Assembly: GCF_020509005.1 (NCBI RefSeq)
Contig: NC_063021.1
Coordinates: 434,001 to 498,000, forward strand
DNA: 64,000 nucleotides
DNA from: Fulvia fulva
Lineage: Eukaryota > Ascomycota > Dothideomycetes > Mycosphaerellales > Mycosphaerellaceae
Direction: 5' to 3'
Part shown: one piece after another, positions 10,199 through 20,949 of the stretch
How the letters are laid out: every line of letters starts with the position of its first letter
How positions within the stretch are numbered: position 1 is the stretch's first letter
Position numbers and translations under genes: made by a program
Notes under the pieces: model-generated
Seen by the model: the letters and a program-made list of their open reading frames with translations, nothing else
The model's database searches: none
What the model was told of the DNA's origin: nothing

Positions 10199-11121
10199 GC
10201 AGGATGTTGCCATACAACATTGCAAATGGCGACCAAAATCGGAACTTATGCGAGTCGCTTCGGGCAGTGCCGGCCTAAGCAACGTGGTAGAGAGAGGCGC
10301 GTCGTGCAACGCTTCACCTCTTTCGTCAGGAGCTCTCGGAGGCGGGTACCACGACTGTCGGGCTGGGAGGAAATGGTTCAGTAATCCATCTCGGTGATGA
10401 CGCAGCATCCAAGCAACCATGTGAGTGTCTCTGCATAAAGTCTGCTTCTATCGAGCCAAGTTTTAAGCGAGCTCTCGTATGCAGATAATGCAGTGGGTGA
10501 GATACTAGCACCATGGGGGCCACTGCATAACAATCTAATCTTATCAAAAAATGTGCTGTTGGCGGTTGTGAACCTCCAAAGGTAAGCGTAGCGGAGTGGA
10601 GCTCTCTACCAACCCTTCTAGACTGCAAAGTAGCGTGCGACTCACGCTACCGCTACCCGACGTACAGTGCTTATTATACGACGACATAGGCGTCAGCGAC
10701 GAGTATATTGTTTGCGAGTTCGCCAACAGGCACAGTGCGGTAGATCACGTGACCCTAAAACTTGAAAGCTGACCAATCACAGCGGGCGCCAAGGCTCGTC
10801 CGGGGCTGGTATAGAGCTGCACTACCTCGCTGACGCCTCACCTACGTACTCGCAAGCTCGTACTCCGGTGGGGCTAGCGCTCGGTCGCTACGCTTAACCA
10901 AGACTCGAAGAGGGCACGCTAGCGAAACCAGATGATTACTCACACTTTCAGCTCGGATGGTACACAGCAGGATCGCGTCAACTATCACGCCGACTCTGTC
11001 TATCTCACTGTAGAGGATGAAGATCGATATATAACAACATGGTGCTTACCAAAAATACACATCTTCCTCCCAGTTCCTCCATCCACCCCCGTCTTAGTCG
11101 ACCACATACAGCAGACTCATC
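10199..11121. other. intergenic with promoter-like motifs
   Basis: No gene seen in 920 bp. A CACGTG palindrome (10746-10751) and a CCAAT box (10773-10777) lie within 30 bp of each other. These are recognised by bHLH factors and the HAP/CBF complex in fungi, but function here is inference. The segment 10600-10920 is rich in CGCTAC/CGTAC words. Confidence 0.35.
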
Positions 11122-12210
11122 ATGGCCGGCGAACTTGTCCTGATCACTGGCGTCACAGGCCATCTTGGCTTCCGTGCGCTTCGCTATGCGCTCGAGCATG
11201 GCTATCGTGTTCGTGCTGCTGTCAGGAGCGAGACGAAGGTAAGAAGATTGATTGAGCGACCATCAAACAAAATTGACAGATGACAGGCCAAATCCGTGCT
11301 CTCGAATTCAGCCCTGGTCGAGCTGAAAGCCAACCCTGAACTGTCGTTCGCCGTGGTGCCAGACATCACAGCTCCAGATGCATACTGCGAAGCCATCAAA
11401 GACGTCAGCTATGTCATCCACATCGCATCACCATTAGCAATGTCCATCGAAGGCGACGACTACGAAGCTGGATTCATCCAGCCGGCCGTTCAAGGCACTC
11501 TCAGAATCCTCGAAGCAGCCAAGAAGAGCGGCACCGTCAAGCGTGTCGTGATCACCTCCTCCTCCATATCCATCACACCCTGGGACGTACTCCTCGCAGG
11601 CCACTACGACGGCGTCATCATAGCCGAAGATCGTGTCCCTACGCCAAGCGGCCCCTACTCCATGGGTCTGCACGCCTACTGGGCATCTAAAGTCACAGCC
11701 CTGAACCGTGCCGAAGCCTGGATGAAAGAGCACTCCCCAAGCTTCGACCTGATCCACATCCACCCGTCCTATATCGAAGGCCGCAAAGATGCCGCCACGA
11801 CCGTCGAAGACCTCAGGTAAGGGACAAATTGGCTCATCCTAGGCCCCGCTTTGGGCGAAAAAGCACGGCCAAACTGCTGCACCACGGCCTCAGTCCACGA
11901 CGCCGCTTGGGTGCACGTTCGAGCTCTAGACCCGAAAATCACTGGAAATCAGAGCTTCATCATATCCAGCTCTGGACACGATGGGACGAAGTGGAATGAT
12001 GTCAAGGATATTGTGGCGAAGCACTTTCCAATCGCAGTGCAGGGGGAAGCGTTGCCGAGTGATGGGGATGCGCCGACTTTTGAGTTGAGGTGTGATAGCG
12101 AGAAGGTGCAGAAGGCTTTTGGGTTTAGACTGCAGAGTTTTGAGGAGCAGGTTGTGGATGTGGTGCAGCAGTATTTGGAGGTTATCGGAAAGACTGCCGT
12201 GAAGGGGTGA
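11122..12210 (+). pseudogene. NAD(P)-dependent reductase (dihydroflavonol-reductase-like SDR), in-frame TAA
   Basis: Exon 1 (11122-11238) encodes MAGELVLITGVTGHLGFRAL, with the Rossmann motif GVTGHLG of extended SDR enzymes. A 48-nt intron (11239-11286) follows. Exon 2 has VIHIASPLA, ILEAAKKSGTVKRVVITSSS and a catalytic-type Y-x3-K (AYWASK). A TAA at 11818-11820 stops the frame after EDLR. The same frame then continues GTNWLILGPALG and SVHDAAWVHVRALD to 12210, which is the normal C-terminal half of this family. Without the TAA the product would be about 346 residues, a normal size. The 26-nt GTAAGG...CCTAG span at the stop is too short for an intron and would shift the frame. These enzymes reduce aldehydes or ketones in the cytosol; the substrate is unknown. 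Confidence 0.75.
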
Positions 12211-12473
12211 GTGGCAGAAGGGTATGGCAGAGGGAGCTCCGTGGTGGTTGCAGATAGATGGTGTCTTGCATATGCAGGTGTTGGGATAGGAACGGAGATG
12301 ACATGGGGTAAGCTCCCGTTGTGCCCTCAGTTTGTGTAACGATGAACAATGATCAGTTGCAGGGACTCTCAGCTATCACGAGAGAGCCCTTTCAACACAC
12401 TCACCTCGCCACCCCCATCATCTGGAGTACAACATACACCAGAAGTTCAGCCGTCCCTCGAACTCACTACGAC

Positions 12474-13370
12474 ATGTCCACTCCATCTCCCCAACCCTGT
12501 CCCCTCCTCGACAAACTCCCACCCGAACTCCGCAACAACATCTACACCCACCTCTTCGCCTTCGACCAAACCCAGACCTACCACCTCGCCAAATGCTCCC
12601 CAACTCCCAAAGCAATCACTCAAACATGCCACCAACTCCACTGCGAAGCATCCTTCCTTTACAGAACCTCATTCCGCCACTTCTGGTCCTCAGCCCGCTT
12701 CGAGCTGAACCGTCCCGACGAGCTGCAGAAAGAAGACTGGTCCATCACCCATCTCCGCGATGAGGACTTGGCTCATATCACGAATCTCACCCTCGAGCGT
12801 GGTCAGGGACCTACCAATCCAGACCGTCTTACCTACAAATTGATCGATGCCCGAGGGGGTTGGAGCAAGAGGCACTCAGCTCACAACCGAGAGGACTCGT
12901 TCGGAATCTTAGCTGGGAGTTTCCTGGGACAGATCAAGCTTGAATGCACAACTTGGTACACGAGGAAAATGTAAGATAAATTGCGAGGCATCCGCCGCCA
13001 CCGTACCGTGCATATTGTTCTCGGCACTAACTCATGCCCCGTGAAATCCAGGGTGCTGGAGCGTCTTGACGACGCAGCCCGCCACGCGACCGTGAAGGAG
13101 CAGCTTACGGTGCTTCTTAACCTAGACGATTGCGATGTAAGCGAGCTGGTGCATCAGCACAGGATGTTGCTCCCTGGTTGTGGTCGGCGTGAGGGAGGGA
13201 CCGAGATAGACGTGAGTGTGGCGAAGTGGGACGGATGGATGGCAATGCGGCTTGCGATGGCTGGACCTAGCGTGAATGGCTTTCGTTCACGAGACCTTGA
13301 CCGACTGTACACCCACCTGTCCCCGGCAGAAATCGATGCGGGCCATAGAGATTCAGTAGCCGGGGGTTGA
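12474..13370 (+). CDS. 2EXR/F-box-like protein with one intron
   Basis: The ATG at 12474 opens MSTPSPQPCPLLDKLPPELR followed by NNIYTHLF, the same opening motif as the other three copies but the most diverged. Exon 1 ends at 12970, the intron is 12971-13051 (GTAAGAT...AATCCAG), and exon 2 starts MVLERLDDAARHATVKEQL. The joined protein is 271 residues. A CHQLHCEA block follows the motif, comparable to VCRQLRED in the others. No lesion is visible. The function of the family is unknown. Confidence 0.65.
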
Positions 13371-13465
13371 TCCTCCTTGCAGGTCTCATTTTGACCGAGC
13401 TGATCGAAATACCTGCGGTCAGGGTTTTTGGGGTTTGATAATGCTGTTGCTCCCTTCGACTCTCA

Positions 13466-14746
13466 TCAACAACCATATCCCGTGGTCGTACTATTGCTCG
13501 GCCCTGCCAGCTCACGGTTCAGCGAGAACTCGTACGTCGCTTGAAGGACATACGGATCATCAGCAGGTCCGAAAATCTGTCTCTTCTCCCTGCCCCATTC
13601 GGGATGATTCATGCCATCGATCCAGTCTTGCACTTCCAAGACAACGCAGCCGTACTTGTTTGACACTCGTGGGCGAGATGGGTCATCGTACAGACCCTGA
13701 GTCTCTTTGAGGGCGAAGGTGCCTAGAAGGTGTTAGCGAAGCACAGATAGATTGGTCGAAGACGTACCATTCATGTTGTTGCAAGTATAGACCTGCAGAG
13801 CTTGCTGGTCTGTGTATACATCTACTTGAATTCCGGAGAATGGGCTGGCGAGTGTGGCGACAGGCTTCTCGCGCCAGTCGTATGGTCCAAGTTGATCACG
13901 GTTTGTTAAGTAGCAGTTGTCGTACCCGGTGCAGTTCGTGCCACAATTGCCAAGCAGTTCAGGATTTGTCAGGTTGGCTCCCAGCTGCTTGGGCGTTGAC
14001 CAGAAGTCGTTGAGACCATACTTTGCGTTGGCTAAGATGTCACCAGTAGGGATCGAGATGCCATCGATTGCAATACGCTGACCGCCATACGGCATGTGTA
14101 GAGTGTGATTCAATACGAGATCTGTCTCAGGATTCTGGTAGCCGTCCAGGTTCCAGTAGTCGTGGCTACTCAGCATAATCGGAGTTTTCTTGGTGGTAGA
14201 CAGCGCCGTCATCCTCAGATGCCATTGATGAGGCGTGACAGTATAGGTGACATGTGCAACGACCTCACCAGGGAAGCCCATTTCGCCATCTCCATCAGCA
14301 AGGGAAAAAGTGACCGAGTCCGAGGTGTGAGTAACAAGCGTCCAGTTCCGGTAGTCCCAGCCATTACTGCCGCCGTGGAGAGTATCAAGACCCTTATTGT
14401 CGTTGGGATCAGTATGGTGAGTAATCCCGTCGATGGTGAAAGTCGAGTTCTTGATCCTGTTCGCATATCGTCCAGGCACGCCATTCAGATGCGGATGCAG
14501 CTTCGAGATGCTGTAGTATGTGGCGTTATCGAAGCCAAGCACAATGTCGCGCTCTACGCCATGAACGTCTTCGATGAACAAGTTCGTGATCGAGGCTGCG
14601 TATGGGATGAATTGCGCTCTGATGCCTTCGCTCGAGATCTCGTATTTGCCATTGGGAAGCACTGATGGACTGTCTGTCGCGCCTTGCGCCGCGGTGAGAG
14701 CCGTTAGAGCAGCAACTACAGTCCAAAGGCCACGGGGGAACATCAT
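13466..14746 (-). CDS. secreted aldose 1-epimerase (galactose mutarotase)
   Basis: Exon 1 (14746-13768) begins with a signal peptide (MFPRGLWTVVAALTALTAAQ). An intron (13767-13723, 45 nt, GTACGT...TTCTAG) joins NNMNG to TFALKETQGLYDDPSRP, and the frame ends at 13466, giving 411 residues. Hallmarks are GVPGRYANRI (Asn-Arg motif), LHGGSNGWDYRNW and LSSHDYWNLDGY, which surround the expected catalytic His and substrate ligands. The enzyme interconverts alpha and beta anomers of aldoses. The signal peptide and several N-x-S/T sites suggest an extracellular form of the kind seen in plant-associated and saprotrophic fungi. Confidence 0.9.
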
Positions 14747-15306
14747 GGGTATGTTGTCGTTGATGTGAACAGAGACCTACTGTTCAGTGATGCCGAACGA
14801 GGTAGATAGAGGCTCCTGCGGACCACAATGATGTACTGTATCTGACCTTGGAGGTATTCATAACACCGAGTCGTCCGAGATGCACGTCCGGTTCAACAAC
14901 AGGATGCTTCCCTGTTCAACCCAGGTCCCTCCACATTGCGTGCTCTGCATCATGCAAGGGACTGAAACGAACCATCACTATACCAGAAGTGGCATTTGCA
15001 GCAGATGTTGTTGCTGCCATCGTATCTGATCGTTGGAAACCCGATATATTGATGTAAAAAGATGAACATTGACGCGGTGCTATGAGAAAGAAGGACGTGA
15101 AGTGGAAAGAACAAAGTCGTGGTGCCACTTTTGCCACCGGCTTCTCGTCCCGACGCATCAACAACAACATCTCACGCGGTACTCCATTTCCAGACATCGC
15201 ACTAACATGGACATATCAAAGTCAATAAGTACATCAGAACCTGGTGCTCAGGGACCGCCTCTCCCGTGACGCCTGTGCCGAATGGCGATATCGTCCGGAG
15301 CACCTC
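14747..15306. other. intergenic, no gene seen
   Basis: This is promoter space for the epimerase (minus strand) and 3' space of the aspartic-protease-like gene. Nothing protein-like is seen. Confidence 0.4.
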
Positions 15307-16388
15307 TCACTTGGCTCTCGCGAGGCTGACCGAAGCATTCCCGTGATCAAAGACCGAGTACCATCTCTTCAAGAACACATCACCAAGCAAAATGATCGCA
15401 TTATCAAACCAGTCGAAGTCGATGCCCACGATGCCGCCCTTGCACTCATCGCCATCCTGGTCGATGTAGTCTCGCGGACTTATCTCAAAGTCACGACCAG
15501 CTAACTTGAATGTCAGATCCGGTAGCGGGCCCAGCTTCTCACAGCCAACGTGATATATCTGCTTATTGATGGTCTCAGCCATCTCTGTTGGAAGGACGAT
15601 GAAGGGTGTGCCGCTGTCGAGAATAGCTGACATTGACTTCGAATCGAATGAGCCCGAGCCGAGCTCGACGGTGTCGACTATCACCTCCCAGCTGTTCTTA
15701 CCAGTCACGGGCAGATTGACCAGCGATTCCGAGAACTTGGTCTCATCTATGCCGCCTCGGAGCACTTCACTCTGGCCATCATCGTCGGAGGCCAGATATA
15801 AGCTGAAGAGAGGCTCGTCAAGGAGTCCTTGCGCGATCATGTTCTCCAACGGACTCAGGGCTTCATCGTTGGAGGCATCACTGTAACCAAGGCCAAGTAC
15901 TCCATCGAAGCCGAGTTGAGCAGGGATATCTCCAGCACCCACAAACTTCTGATCTCTGACCTGAAGATCTGCGATGTGGAATGTGTCCTCGCAGCTCAGT
16001 CCCGCAGAGGAACTACACTCGACGTCTGGAAGCCACAGTAGGGAGCTTCTGGTATCAAGAACGACTTCATACTGTTTCGGCGGATCTCCTATGGTGATAT
16101 TGACGAAGAGATGGCCAGTCTTGGAGTCAATGAGGGGTACCGATGAGTCGCGCTGGAAAGCAATGTCTGGATCGGTCTGCTTGAAGAAGCGATTGTGACT
16201 TTGGGCTCCGTCGACCTACACACTGGTCAGCTAGAACACTGTCGCCGGCAGCATCGCGCTGCGTCCAGCATACCACCGCCCCATACCTTTTGTTGCGGCT
16301 GGACTACGTATTTGACCGGCAGCCTATGCACTGCACCTGCGACTTGCTGGAAGGACAATGCGGCCGCAATAAGGAGAACGTGCTTCAT
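15307..16388 (-). CDS. secreted pepsin-like aspartic protease homologue with altered active site
   Basis: Exon 1 (16388-16287) encodes signal peptide MKHVLLIAAALSFQQVAGA. The intron is 16286-16216 (71 nt), and exon 2 ends at 15307, giving 336 residues. FVNITIGDPPKQYEVVLDTRSS corresponds to the first active-site loop, but the canonical DTGS is DTRS here. The second loop, ILDSGTPF, is intact. Only about 35 residues separate the first loop from FDGVLGLGY, about 40 fewer than in pepsins, and the region with the flap Tyr is missing. GDVFLKRWYSVFD is the normal C-terminal hairpin. The fold is probably kept on the C-terminal side, but normal peptidase activity is doubtful. It may be a binding or decoy protein, or a decaying gene. 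Confidence 0.8.
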
Positions 16389-16814
16389 CTTGGGTCTGGA
16401 GTCCTGGAGCCTAGCGTTAAGGACAATCTCGACCCAGATAGAAGCGATGGCAGAAGCTGAGAATGTTGAATCTTGTCGGATAAAATTGAGGCTAAGGATT
16501 CGAGCACTAATGTCCAAGCCAAAGCCGATGCACGATATTGATGTCCTCGTCGCAGCAGTTGCTTACCGCCGCATTCATGGAGTGCAATCAAGAAGAAGCG
16601 CCATTTAAGCTTTCAAACGAGCCCCTCATGTTGAAGGATTCCAGCACAAAGCATCACAACGCATCAGAAACGTAGTCTTAGTCATGGAACCTCCTCATCC
16701 AGCATGACCAATATGCCAATCACAGGCATGAGAATGCCCACGATATGCCTGCCAACAAGTCCGCTACGAACGAACGCCACTCCTCTCATGGACATGTCCC
16801 TCATGCAGCTTCGA
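16389..16814. other. intergenic, no gene seen
   Basis: Upstream region of the protease-like gene. A minus-strand open frame (16945-16682) overlaps it. Part of that frame belongs to the duplicated segment at 16815. Confidence 0.35.
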
Positions 16815-17104
16815 ATGACAGCCAAGATGGCTTGCATATGATCGTCCCTAGACACTGGAATCATCCCAATGTTTCCAGGACACCCGAAGGGCCACAAATT
16901 TGGATCACACGCTGGACCATTGTCAGCATGATGCTCTTTTACCATCCGATCGTGGTTAGCAATCGCTCTGGTCAGAAATTTTGTACAGCCCGTCGCTGTC
17001 TTCGTTCAAGACGTTGCTTACGATCTTGCTTACAGTAAGCAACCGCACCAACGACACGTAGTCCTCCACGTGCAACCATCAATGGCATGCCACAAGCATT
17101 ATGA
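16815..17104 (-). repeat. diverged direct duplication, copy A (possible small-gene remnant)
   Basis: This segment and 18017-18302 share conserved blocks in the same order and spacing: GACAGCCAAGAT, then ATCTTGCTTACAGTAA about 200 bp on, then CACCAACGAC and a CAT-rich end. Read on the minus strand, both keep a coding-like block: here VVGAVAYCKQD, in the other VVGAVDYCKQD. In each, GTAAGCAAGAT looks like a splice donor, and here GCTAAC upstream of an AG looks like a branch site. No start codon in frame was found for either. Best reading: remnants of a duplicated small gene. Confidence 0.5.
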
Positions 17105-17156
17105 AAGCGGAGAGGGTGGTGAGAGTTGTTGTTGATGTGCGTGTATGTTTGATCTC

Positions 17157-17282
17157 TCAGGTAATGACAGTTGGATACCACTTGTCTAGACCATCCCAAC
17201 TCCACTGCTTGTTCACCCTCCTGCGGTCCACATCACTGCTCACCGTGGCTGTCCAGCCAGTATAGGTGTCATCATACTTCAT
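17157..17282 (-). other. short coding-like frame (41 aa), function unknown
   Basis: A small frame starts at ATG 17282 (MKYDDTYTGWTATVSSDVDR...) and stops at 17157. Its composition is clearly protein-like (Trp, Tyr and charge rich). It lies just beyond the stop of the secreted-protein gene at 17391 and ahead of duplication copy A. It could be a terminal exon of either neighbour. Confidence 0.25.
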
Positions 17283-17390
17283 ATCCCCCTATCATCATCG
17301 AGCCCTATCGCCGTGCCCGTGGCAGCCCCAGACGCTTCAGTGCGTGAATCTTCCCAGGAACATACCGATTCTCTCCCGACCCCGACTACA

Positions 17391-17749
17391 TCAATGTGCC
17401 ACTCGCTCGTCCGCAGAAGGACACGAAACCTGCGTCCCATCCGCTGCCAGATCATTATACGTGCACTGTCCCGGCAAGGGCTGGAGCTGAGCATCGAGGC
17501 ACTAGTGGTAGAACTCTGTAAGGCCTTATCCTGTAGGTGAGAAGAAGCTGGGTCAAGGTCTCCACGCACCGACCCGTAATCGCACAACAGCACTCTGCCG
17601 TTGCCAAGTTTGCACGCTCCTGCATAAGGGTTGCCGGTTGTTGTACATGTTCCAATCTCGACTGCATTCTCGCCCTGAGGCATGGCTAGTACGCTTGGGA
17701 GCAAGGCTGTTGCTGCTATGAGGGAGAAGAAGGTGGTGGTGCTGAACAT
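17391..17749 (-). CDS. small secreted six-cysteine protein
   Basis: Exon 1 (17749-17570) encodes a signal peptide (MFSTTTFFSLIAATALLPSV, then LAMPQ) and a mature start with three Cys (GTC, GAC, LLC). The intron I propose is 17569-17502 (GTGCGT...CACTAG, 68 nt). It joins CDYGS to CLDAQLQPLPGQCTYN and yields exactly six Cys in a 96-residue protein ending at 17391. Without splicing the frame runs to 17279 but loses the Cys pattern. Size, secretion signal and even Cys number are those of candidate effector or antimicrobial proteins of fungi. No specific family was recognised. It is divergent from a second Cys-rich gene at 18474. Confidence 0.6.
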
Positions 17750-18016
17750 GGTGAGGTCTGGCGTCAGGAGAGAGGATGGGCGAGGATAGAGGAGGTGGAG
17801 TGAGTGGTTGGTGTTGACGTTGTTGAGACAAACTGGCGATACCTGCTCTCCTTTCTATACCTTCACTCGCGAGGTGGCTTACTTCGCTCACCGGATATAC
17901 CAAGACACCCCATCAGCAACAATTTGTAATGATGGAAGAGTCCGTGGTCTGTCCTTGCCAAGTAGTTACGGCCATGCTCGAGCGCTGTGGTGTGTAGGCG
18001 GATGATGTGGTACCGA

Positions 18017-18302
18017 AGGACAGCCAAGATAGTGTACACATGATCCTCACAAGAAGACTTCAATCTTTCCAGTTCTTGCCACCCACCCACGCAACCCGAA
18101 GCTCCATCCTAAACTTTGCGAATGCGAGCGGTATACTTCTCCTCAATAACATTCTCTGTCCATTGCCAAGCTAAATGCTATACCACTCGTCATCTCGTCT
18201 ACGAAGTTGCTCATAATCTTGCTTACAGTAATCAACGGCACCAACGACCGTGGTATTCCAGGGGTAGTCTAGTGACTTCAATTGCACGCCACCAGCATCA
18301 TG
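18017..18302 (-). repeat. diverged direct duplication, copy B (possible small-gene remnant)
   Basis: Partner of 16815-17104, same orientation. On the minus strand a frame without ATG reads SHDAGGVQLKSLDYPWNTTV and then VGAVDYCKQD before a stop, about 65 residues of protein-like sequence in all. It lies in the promoter interval between the two small cysteine-rich genes. Confidence 0.5.
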
Positions 18303-18473
18303 GGAGTGCGTACCAATGCAGGCCGGTGCATGCTTGTTGTGTTGGTCGGCTACATGTACTAGTAGATCGCTCCTTCATGTAGGCTTGAGTACACGATAAA
18401 GACTACCAAAGTCCCTGCCACTGAATTCGACCCAGATGCAAGCTACAGTATTCATATCTCTCGTATAATCAAG

Positions 18474-18941
18474 ATGCAGTTAACACTCCTCCTCTCCACG
18501 GCCCTAGCAGCCTGCGTAGCCGCTGCGCCATCTTCCTACAGCCCTTCGACCCGATCCGAGAATGAGAATCTCGTAGAGCGCCAGATGAATCAGTACATCT
18601 GCCAAGGGGTGCGCCAATTCCACCGGCCCCGATCCGCTGCATAGTCGTACTGATTACGTTGGTAGCAATGCGACACCGGCAGCAACCTCTGCCACACCCG
18701 TTGTGGCGATACATGTACTTGTTCGAGTAAATGTGACGGCTCGACGCCTTGCTTGTTCTCGATTATTGGGACGGTTGTGCAGTGGTATATTTATATCGCT
18801 AGAAGAAGGTTTAGAGAAGTACTGACGTATTGGAAGTCTTTGCGAAGGGAGCCCGTCTTTGGGAGGGTAGAATTGTCGAGGAGGGCCGGAAGTGAGAGAG
18901 CTCCGGAATCGAGCAGAGTATTAGCCATAATCGGGACTTGA
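18474..18941 (+). CDS. putative small secreted cysteine-rich protein
   Basis: The ATG at 18474 begins with a signal peptide (MQLTLLLSTALAACVAAAPS). Exon 1 ends at 18608. A 57-nt intron, 18609-18665 (GTGCGC...TTGGTAG), keeps the frame and leads into QCDTGSNLCHTRCGDTCTC and SSKCDGSTPC, eight Cys within 27 residues. Unspliced, the frame stops at 18643-18645 with one mature Cys. After the Cys block the frame continues to 18941 in an unlikely-looking basic and hydrophobic tail, so the true 3' end may differ. No known family recognised. Confidence 0.4.
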
Positions 18942-19976
18942 GAGATGTCAACTCGAGCGACCATATGGTGGCGTGTATACAATGCTGCGAGTACACCTTC
19001 ACACTGCGCGCCACTGTCGCTGCAACGGAATCGCGCTTCCTCAGACGTAATCAAACCCGTTTGCGTCGATGTGACCTCCGAGCGCTCGGTGGTCAAAGCC
19101 CTCGTAGGTAGTGTGATGGCACACTACCGTAAGCTCCACTGTTTAGTGTCCTGCTGAAGACATAGCGAATCCCATAGCAATCCTGAGGTGACGGGCGATG
19201 CTCTGACCATATCGTCTCCATGTGACCATCAAAGCACTTTCGCCCGAGGCCCATCTCTCGATCTGTCATTCACATTCGACGCATCATCATCATCTTCCGT
19301 ACCACGCTTCACCCTTTTCCGCATACCATCACTCGCCGAAAATGGAATTGGCGAGCTCCCTCGGCAAAGGCCTATGCCCTCGCACTTACCTTGCAGCGCT
19401 TACCTCGCTTCCCACAGCAGTCCTACCGTCCCTCAGAATCGTGGGGACAGCGTCATCGTACGTCAACAAGCTGGCGAGCACGAACGCAAGGCCAGCAGAG
19501 ACTATACTGGCCAATGGGGGCCCAAAAAGTGGTTGCTGCGAAGCTGTAGATTGAACGGTATGTGGTGAATCTCGATTTTGGCTGGCACATCAACGGGGTT
19601 CGAGTCGTATGATTGCTCTTGGTCGCGACCTTTGGGGCTGCGATACACGTCCACTCCTCGAGATGAATCTATGCTCCTTTAGCACGTGGCGCGTCAACAT
19701 ATTAGCATCTCCGCGCTGGCGCGACGGTGTGCGGCATGATCTGATAGCACAGTCTTGCCTGTGGGTGTGTGCTTGCATACGGGGAAGCGATCATCTCACA
19801 GATGTCGAGCAAAGATGAATTGCCGTGCCGGTGCTCATAGGCGACCACGAAAGCAAAGCTTCAAATTGCATCACTGCCCAGCCCCCTACGCTGGAACCCC
19901 AGGAAGCAAATATGGTATCTCAGGATCACAAACGCCCCCTGCCCCAACGCCTCAATGCCACCCACGCTTTTACCCT
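18942..19976. other. intergenic, about 1 kb, no gene seen
   Basis: Several overlapping frames of 60-126 codons occur, all Ser/Pro/His/Arg-rich with no motif and with disagreeing reading frames. Nothing can be supported as a gene. A GGGTTCGAGTC word at about 19598 resembles a tRNA T-loop, but no cloverleaf surrounds it. Confidence 0.4.
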
Positions 19977-20545
19977 CTACTTATACTGCGGCTGGCTCTG
20001 CTGCTGATACGGGTTCCCAGAATTCCAACCCTGCGGCGGCGCCTGCCCCGACTGGTTCTGCAACGGTATCTGCTGTCCACCTCCTGCACCTGCTCCGCTA
20101 TTCATCTGCTGCTGTACGTCGGGTCGATGCTTGATGTCTTGGTGAAATCGACAGATGTGGCAGTTGACTTCGTGCCAGGGCTTGAGGGAGAAGGGGATGA
20201 TGGGGACCTAGGTAGGACGGTGTTAGTTGTGAGTCGCATGGTGGAGCGTGATGGGCGTACGAAGCAGAAGGTGAACCATTCCCTGAAGAGCAGCGCGTTA
20301 GCTTGTCGACCTTGATGGTAAGGTTATTATATGGGAGCTCACCATCGCTTCGTGACTTTGCCGCTGAAGTTACCGCAGTTCTGACATTGCACTGTGATAT
20401 TCTCGTAGCCGGCTAGTAGGGATTGGAAGCTATCGTGACGTTAGCCGGAGCTTGCTCATAATCTGGGTCGCGTCTGGGCTTGCGCGCAGTCGCACGTGGC
20501 TGGCAGGACTTACGTGTGGGTGCCGCAAGTGAAGATGAAGGCCAT
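19977..20545 (-). CDS. conserved fungal zinc-ribbon protein
   Basis: There are four exons: 20545-20514, 20429-20343, 20282-20261 and 20207-19977. They join in frame to 123 residues. The product opens MAFIFTCGTHT, has a C-x2-C pair (VQCQNCGNFSG), then WEWFTFCFVPIIPFS and a second pair CHIC followed by RFHQDIKHRPDVQQQM. Two Cys pairs around an aromatic EWFTFCFVP core fit a zinc-ribbon domain found in small conserved fungal proteins. The tail is Gln/Gly/Pro-rich and disordered. Its role is unknown; zinc binding is inferred from the Cys spacing. Confidence 0.75.
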
Positions 20546-20949
20546 GGTCGCGTGGTTTGGATGTGGTTTCTAACTGGTGGTGTGTTCAGGTGGTGTTGAG
20601 TGTGAAGGAAAGACTACACCAGGAAGATGGCAATGTCGACGTATTCGAGATGCAGGCGTTGCGCGGCGAGAGGGCTTGGATGCTCGGCGGAATTGTCGCT
20701 TACCCCATCCGGGGTAACGCTGGTCAGGTTCCGTCGTGTCGGGCCGGGGGGATCGATGCTGCAGGTGAAGTCAATATGCTCGCGTGCGTGAAGAGAAGGA
20801 ATGCACGAGCTTGTGTAGAGGGTATCGAAGGTAAGAAGGCTGCTATGAGAGCCCGTAGTAGAGGCCCCTGCCCTACTGTGCTGTACATATCGCATGTGAT
20901 TCGTACAGCTGATGAAACAGGACAAAGCCCTGCACGCTTGAAGGCGCGT
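20546..20949. other. intergenic between two minus-strand genes
   Basis: Contains the 3' end region of the dynein light chain gene and the promoter of the zinc-ribbon gene. No convincing frame; the open plus-strand frame through here is antisense sequence. Confidence 0.4.

Noticed and set aside
11817..11842. A 26-nt intron GTAAGG...CCTAG removing the TAA of the reductase
   Set aside because: Too short, frame-breaking, and it would delete the conserved GTNWLIL block.
19590..19660. tRNA gene suggested by GGGTTCGAGTC
   Set aside because: No acceptor, D or anticodon stems can be paired around it.
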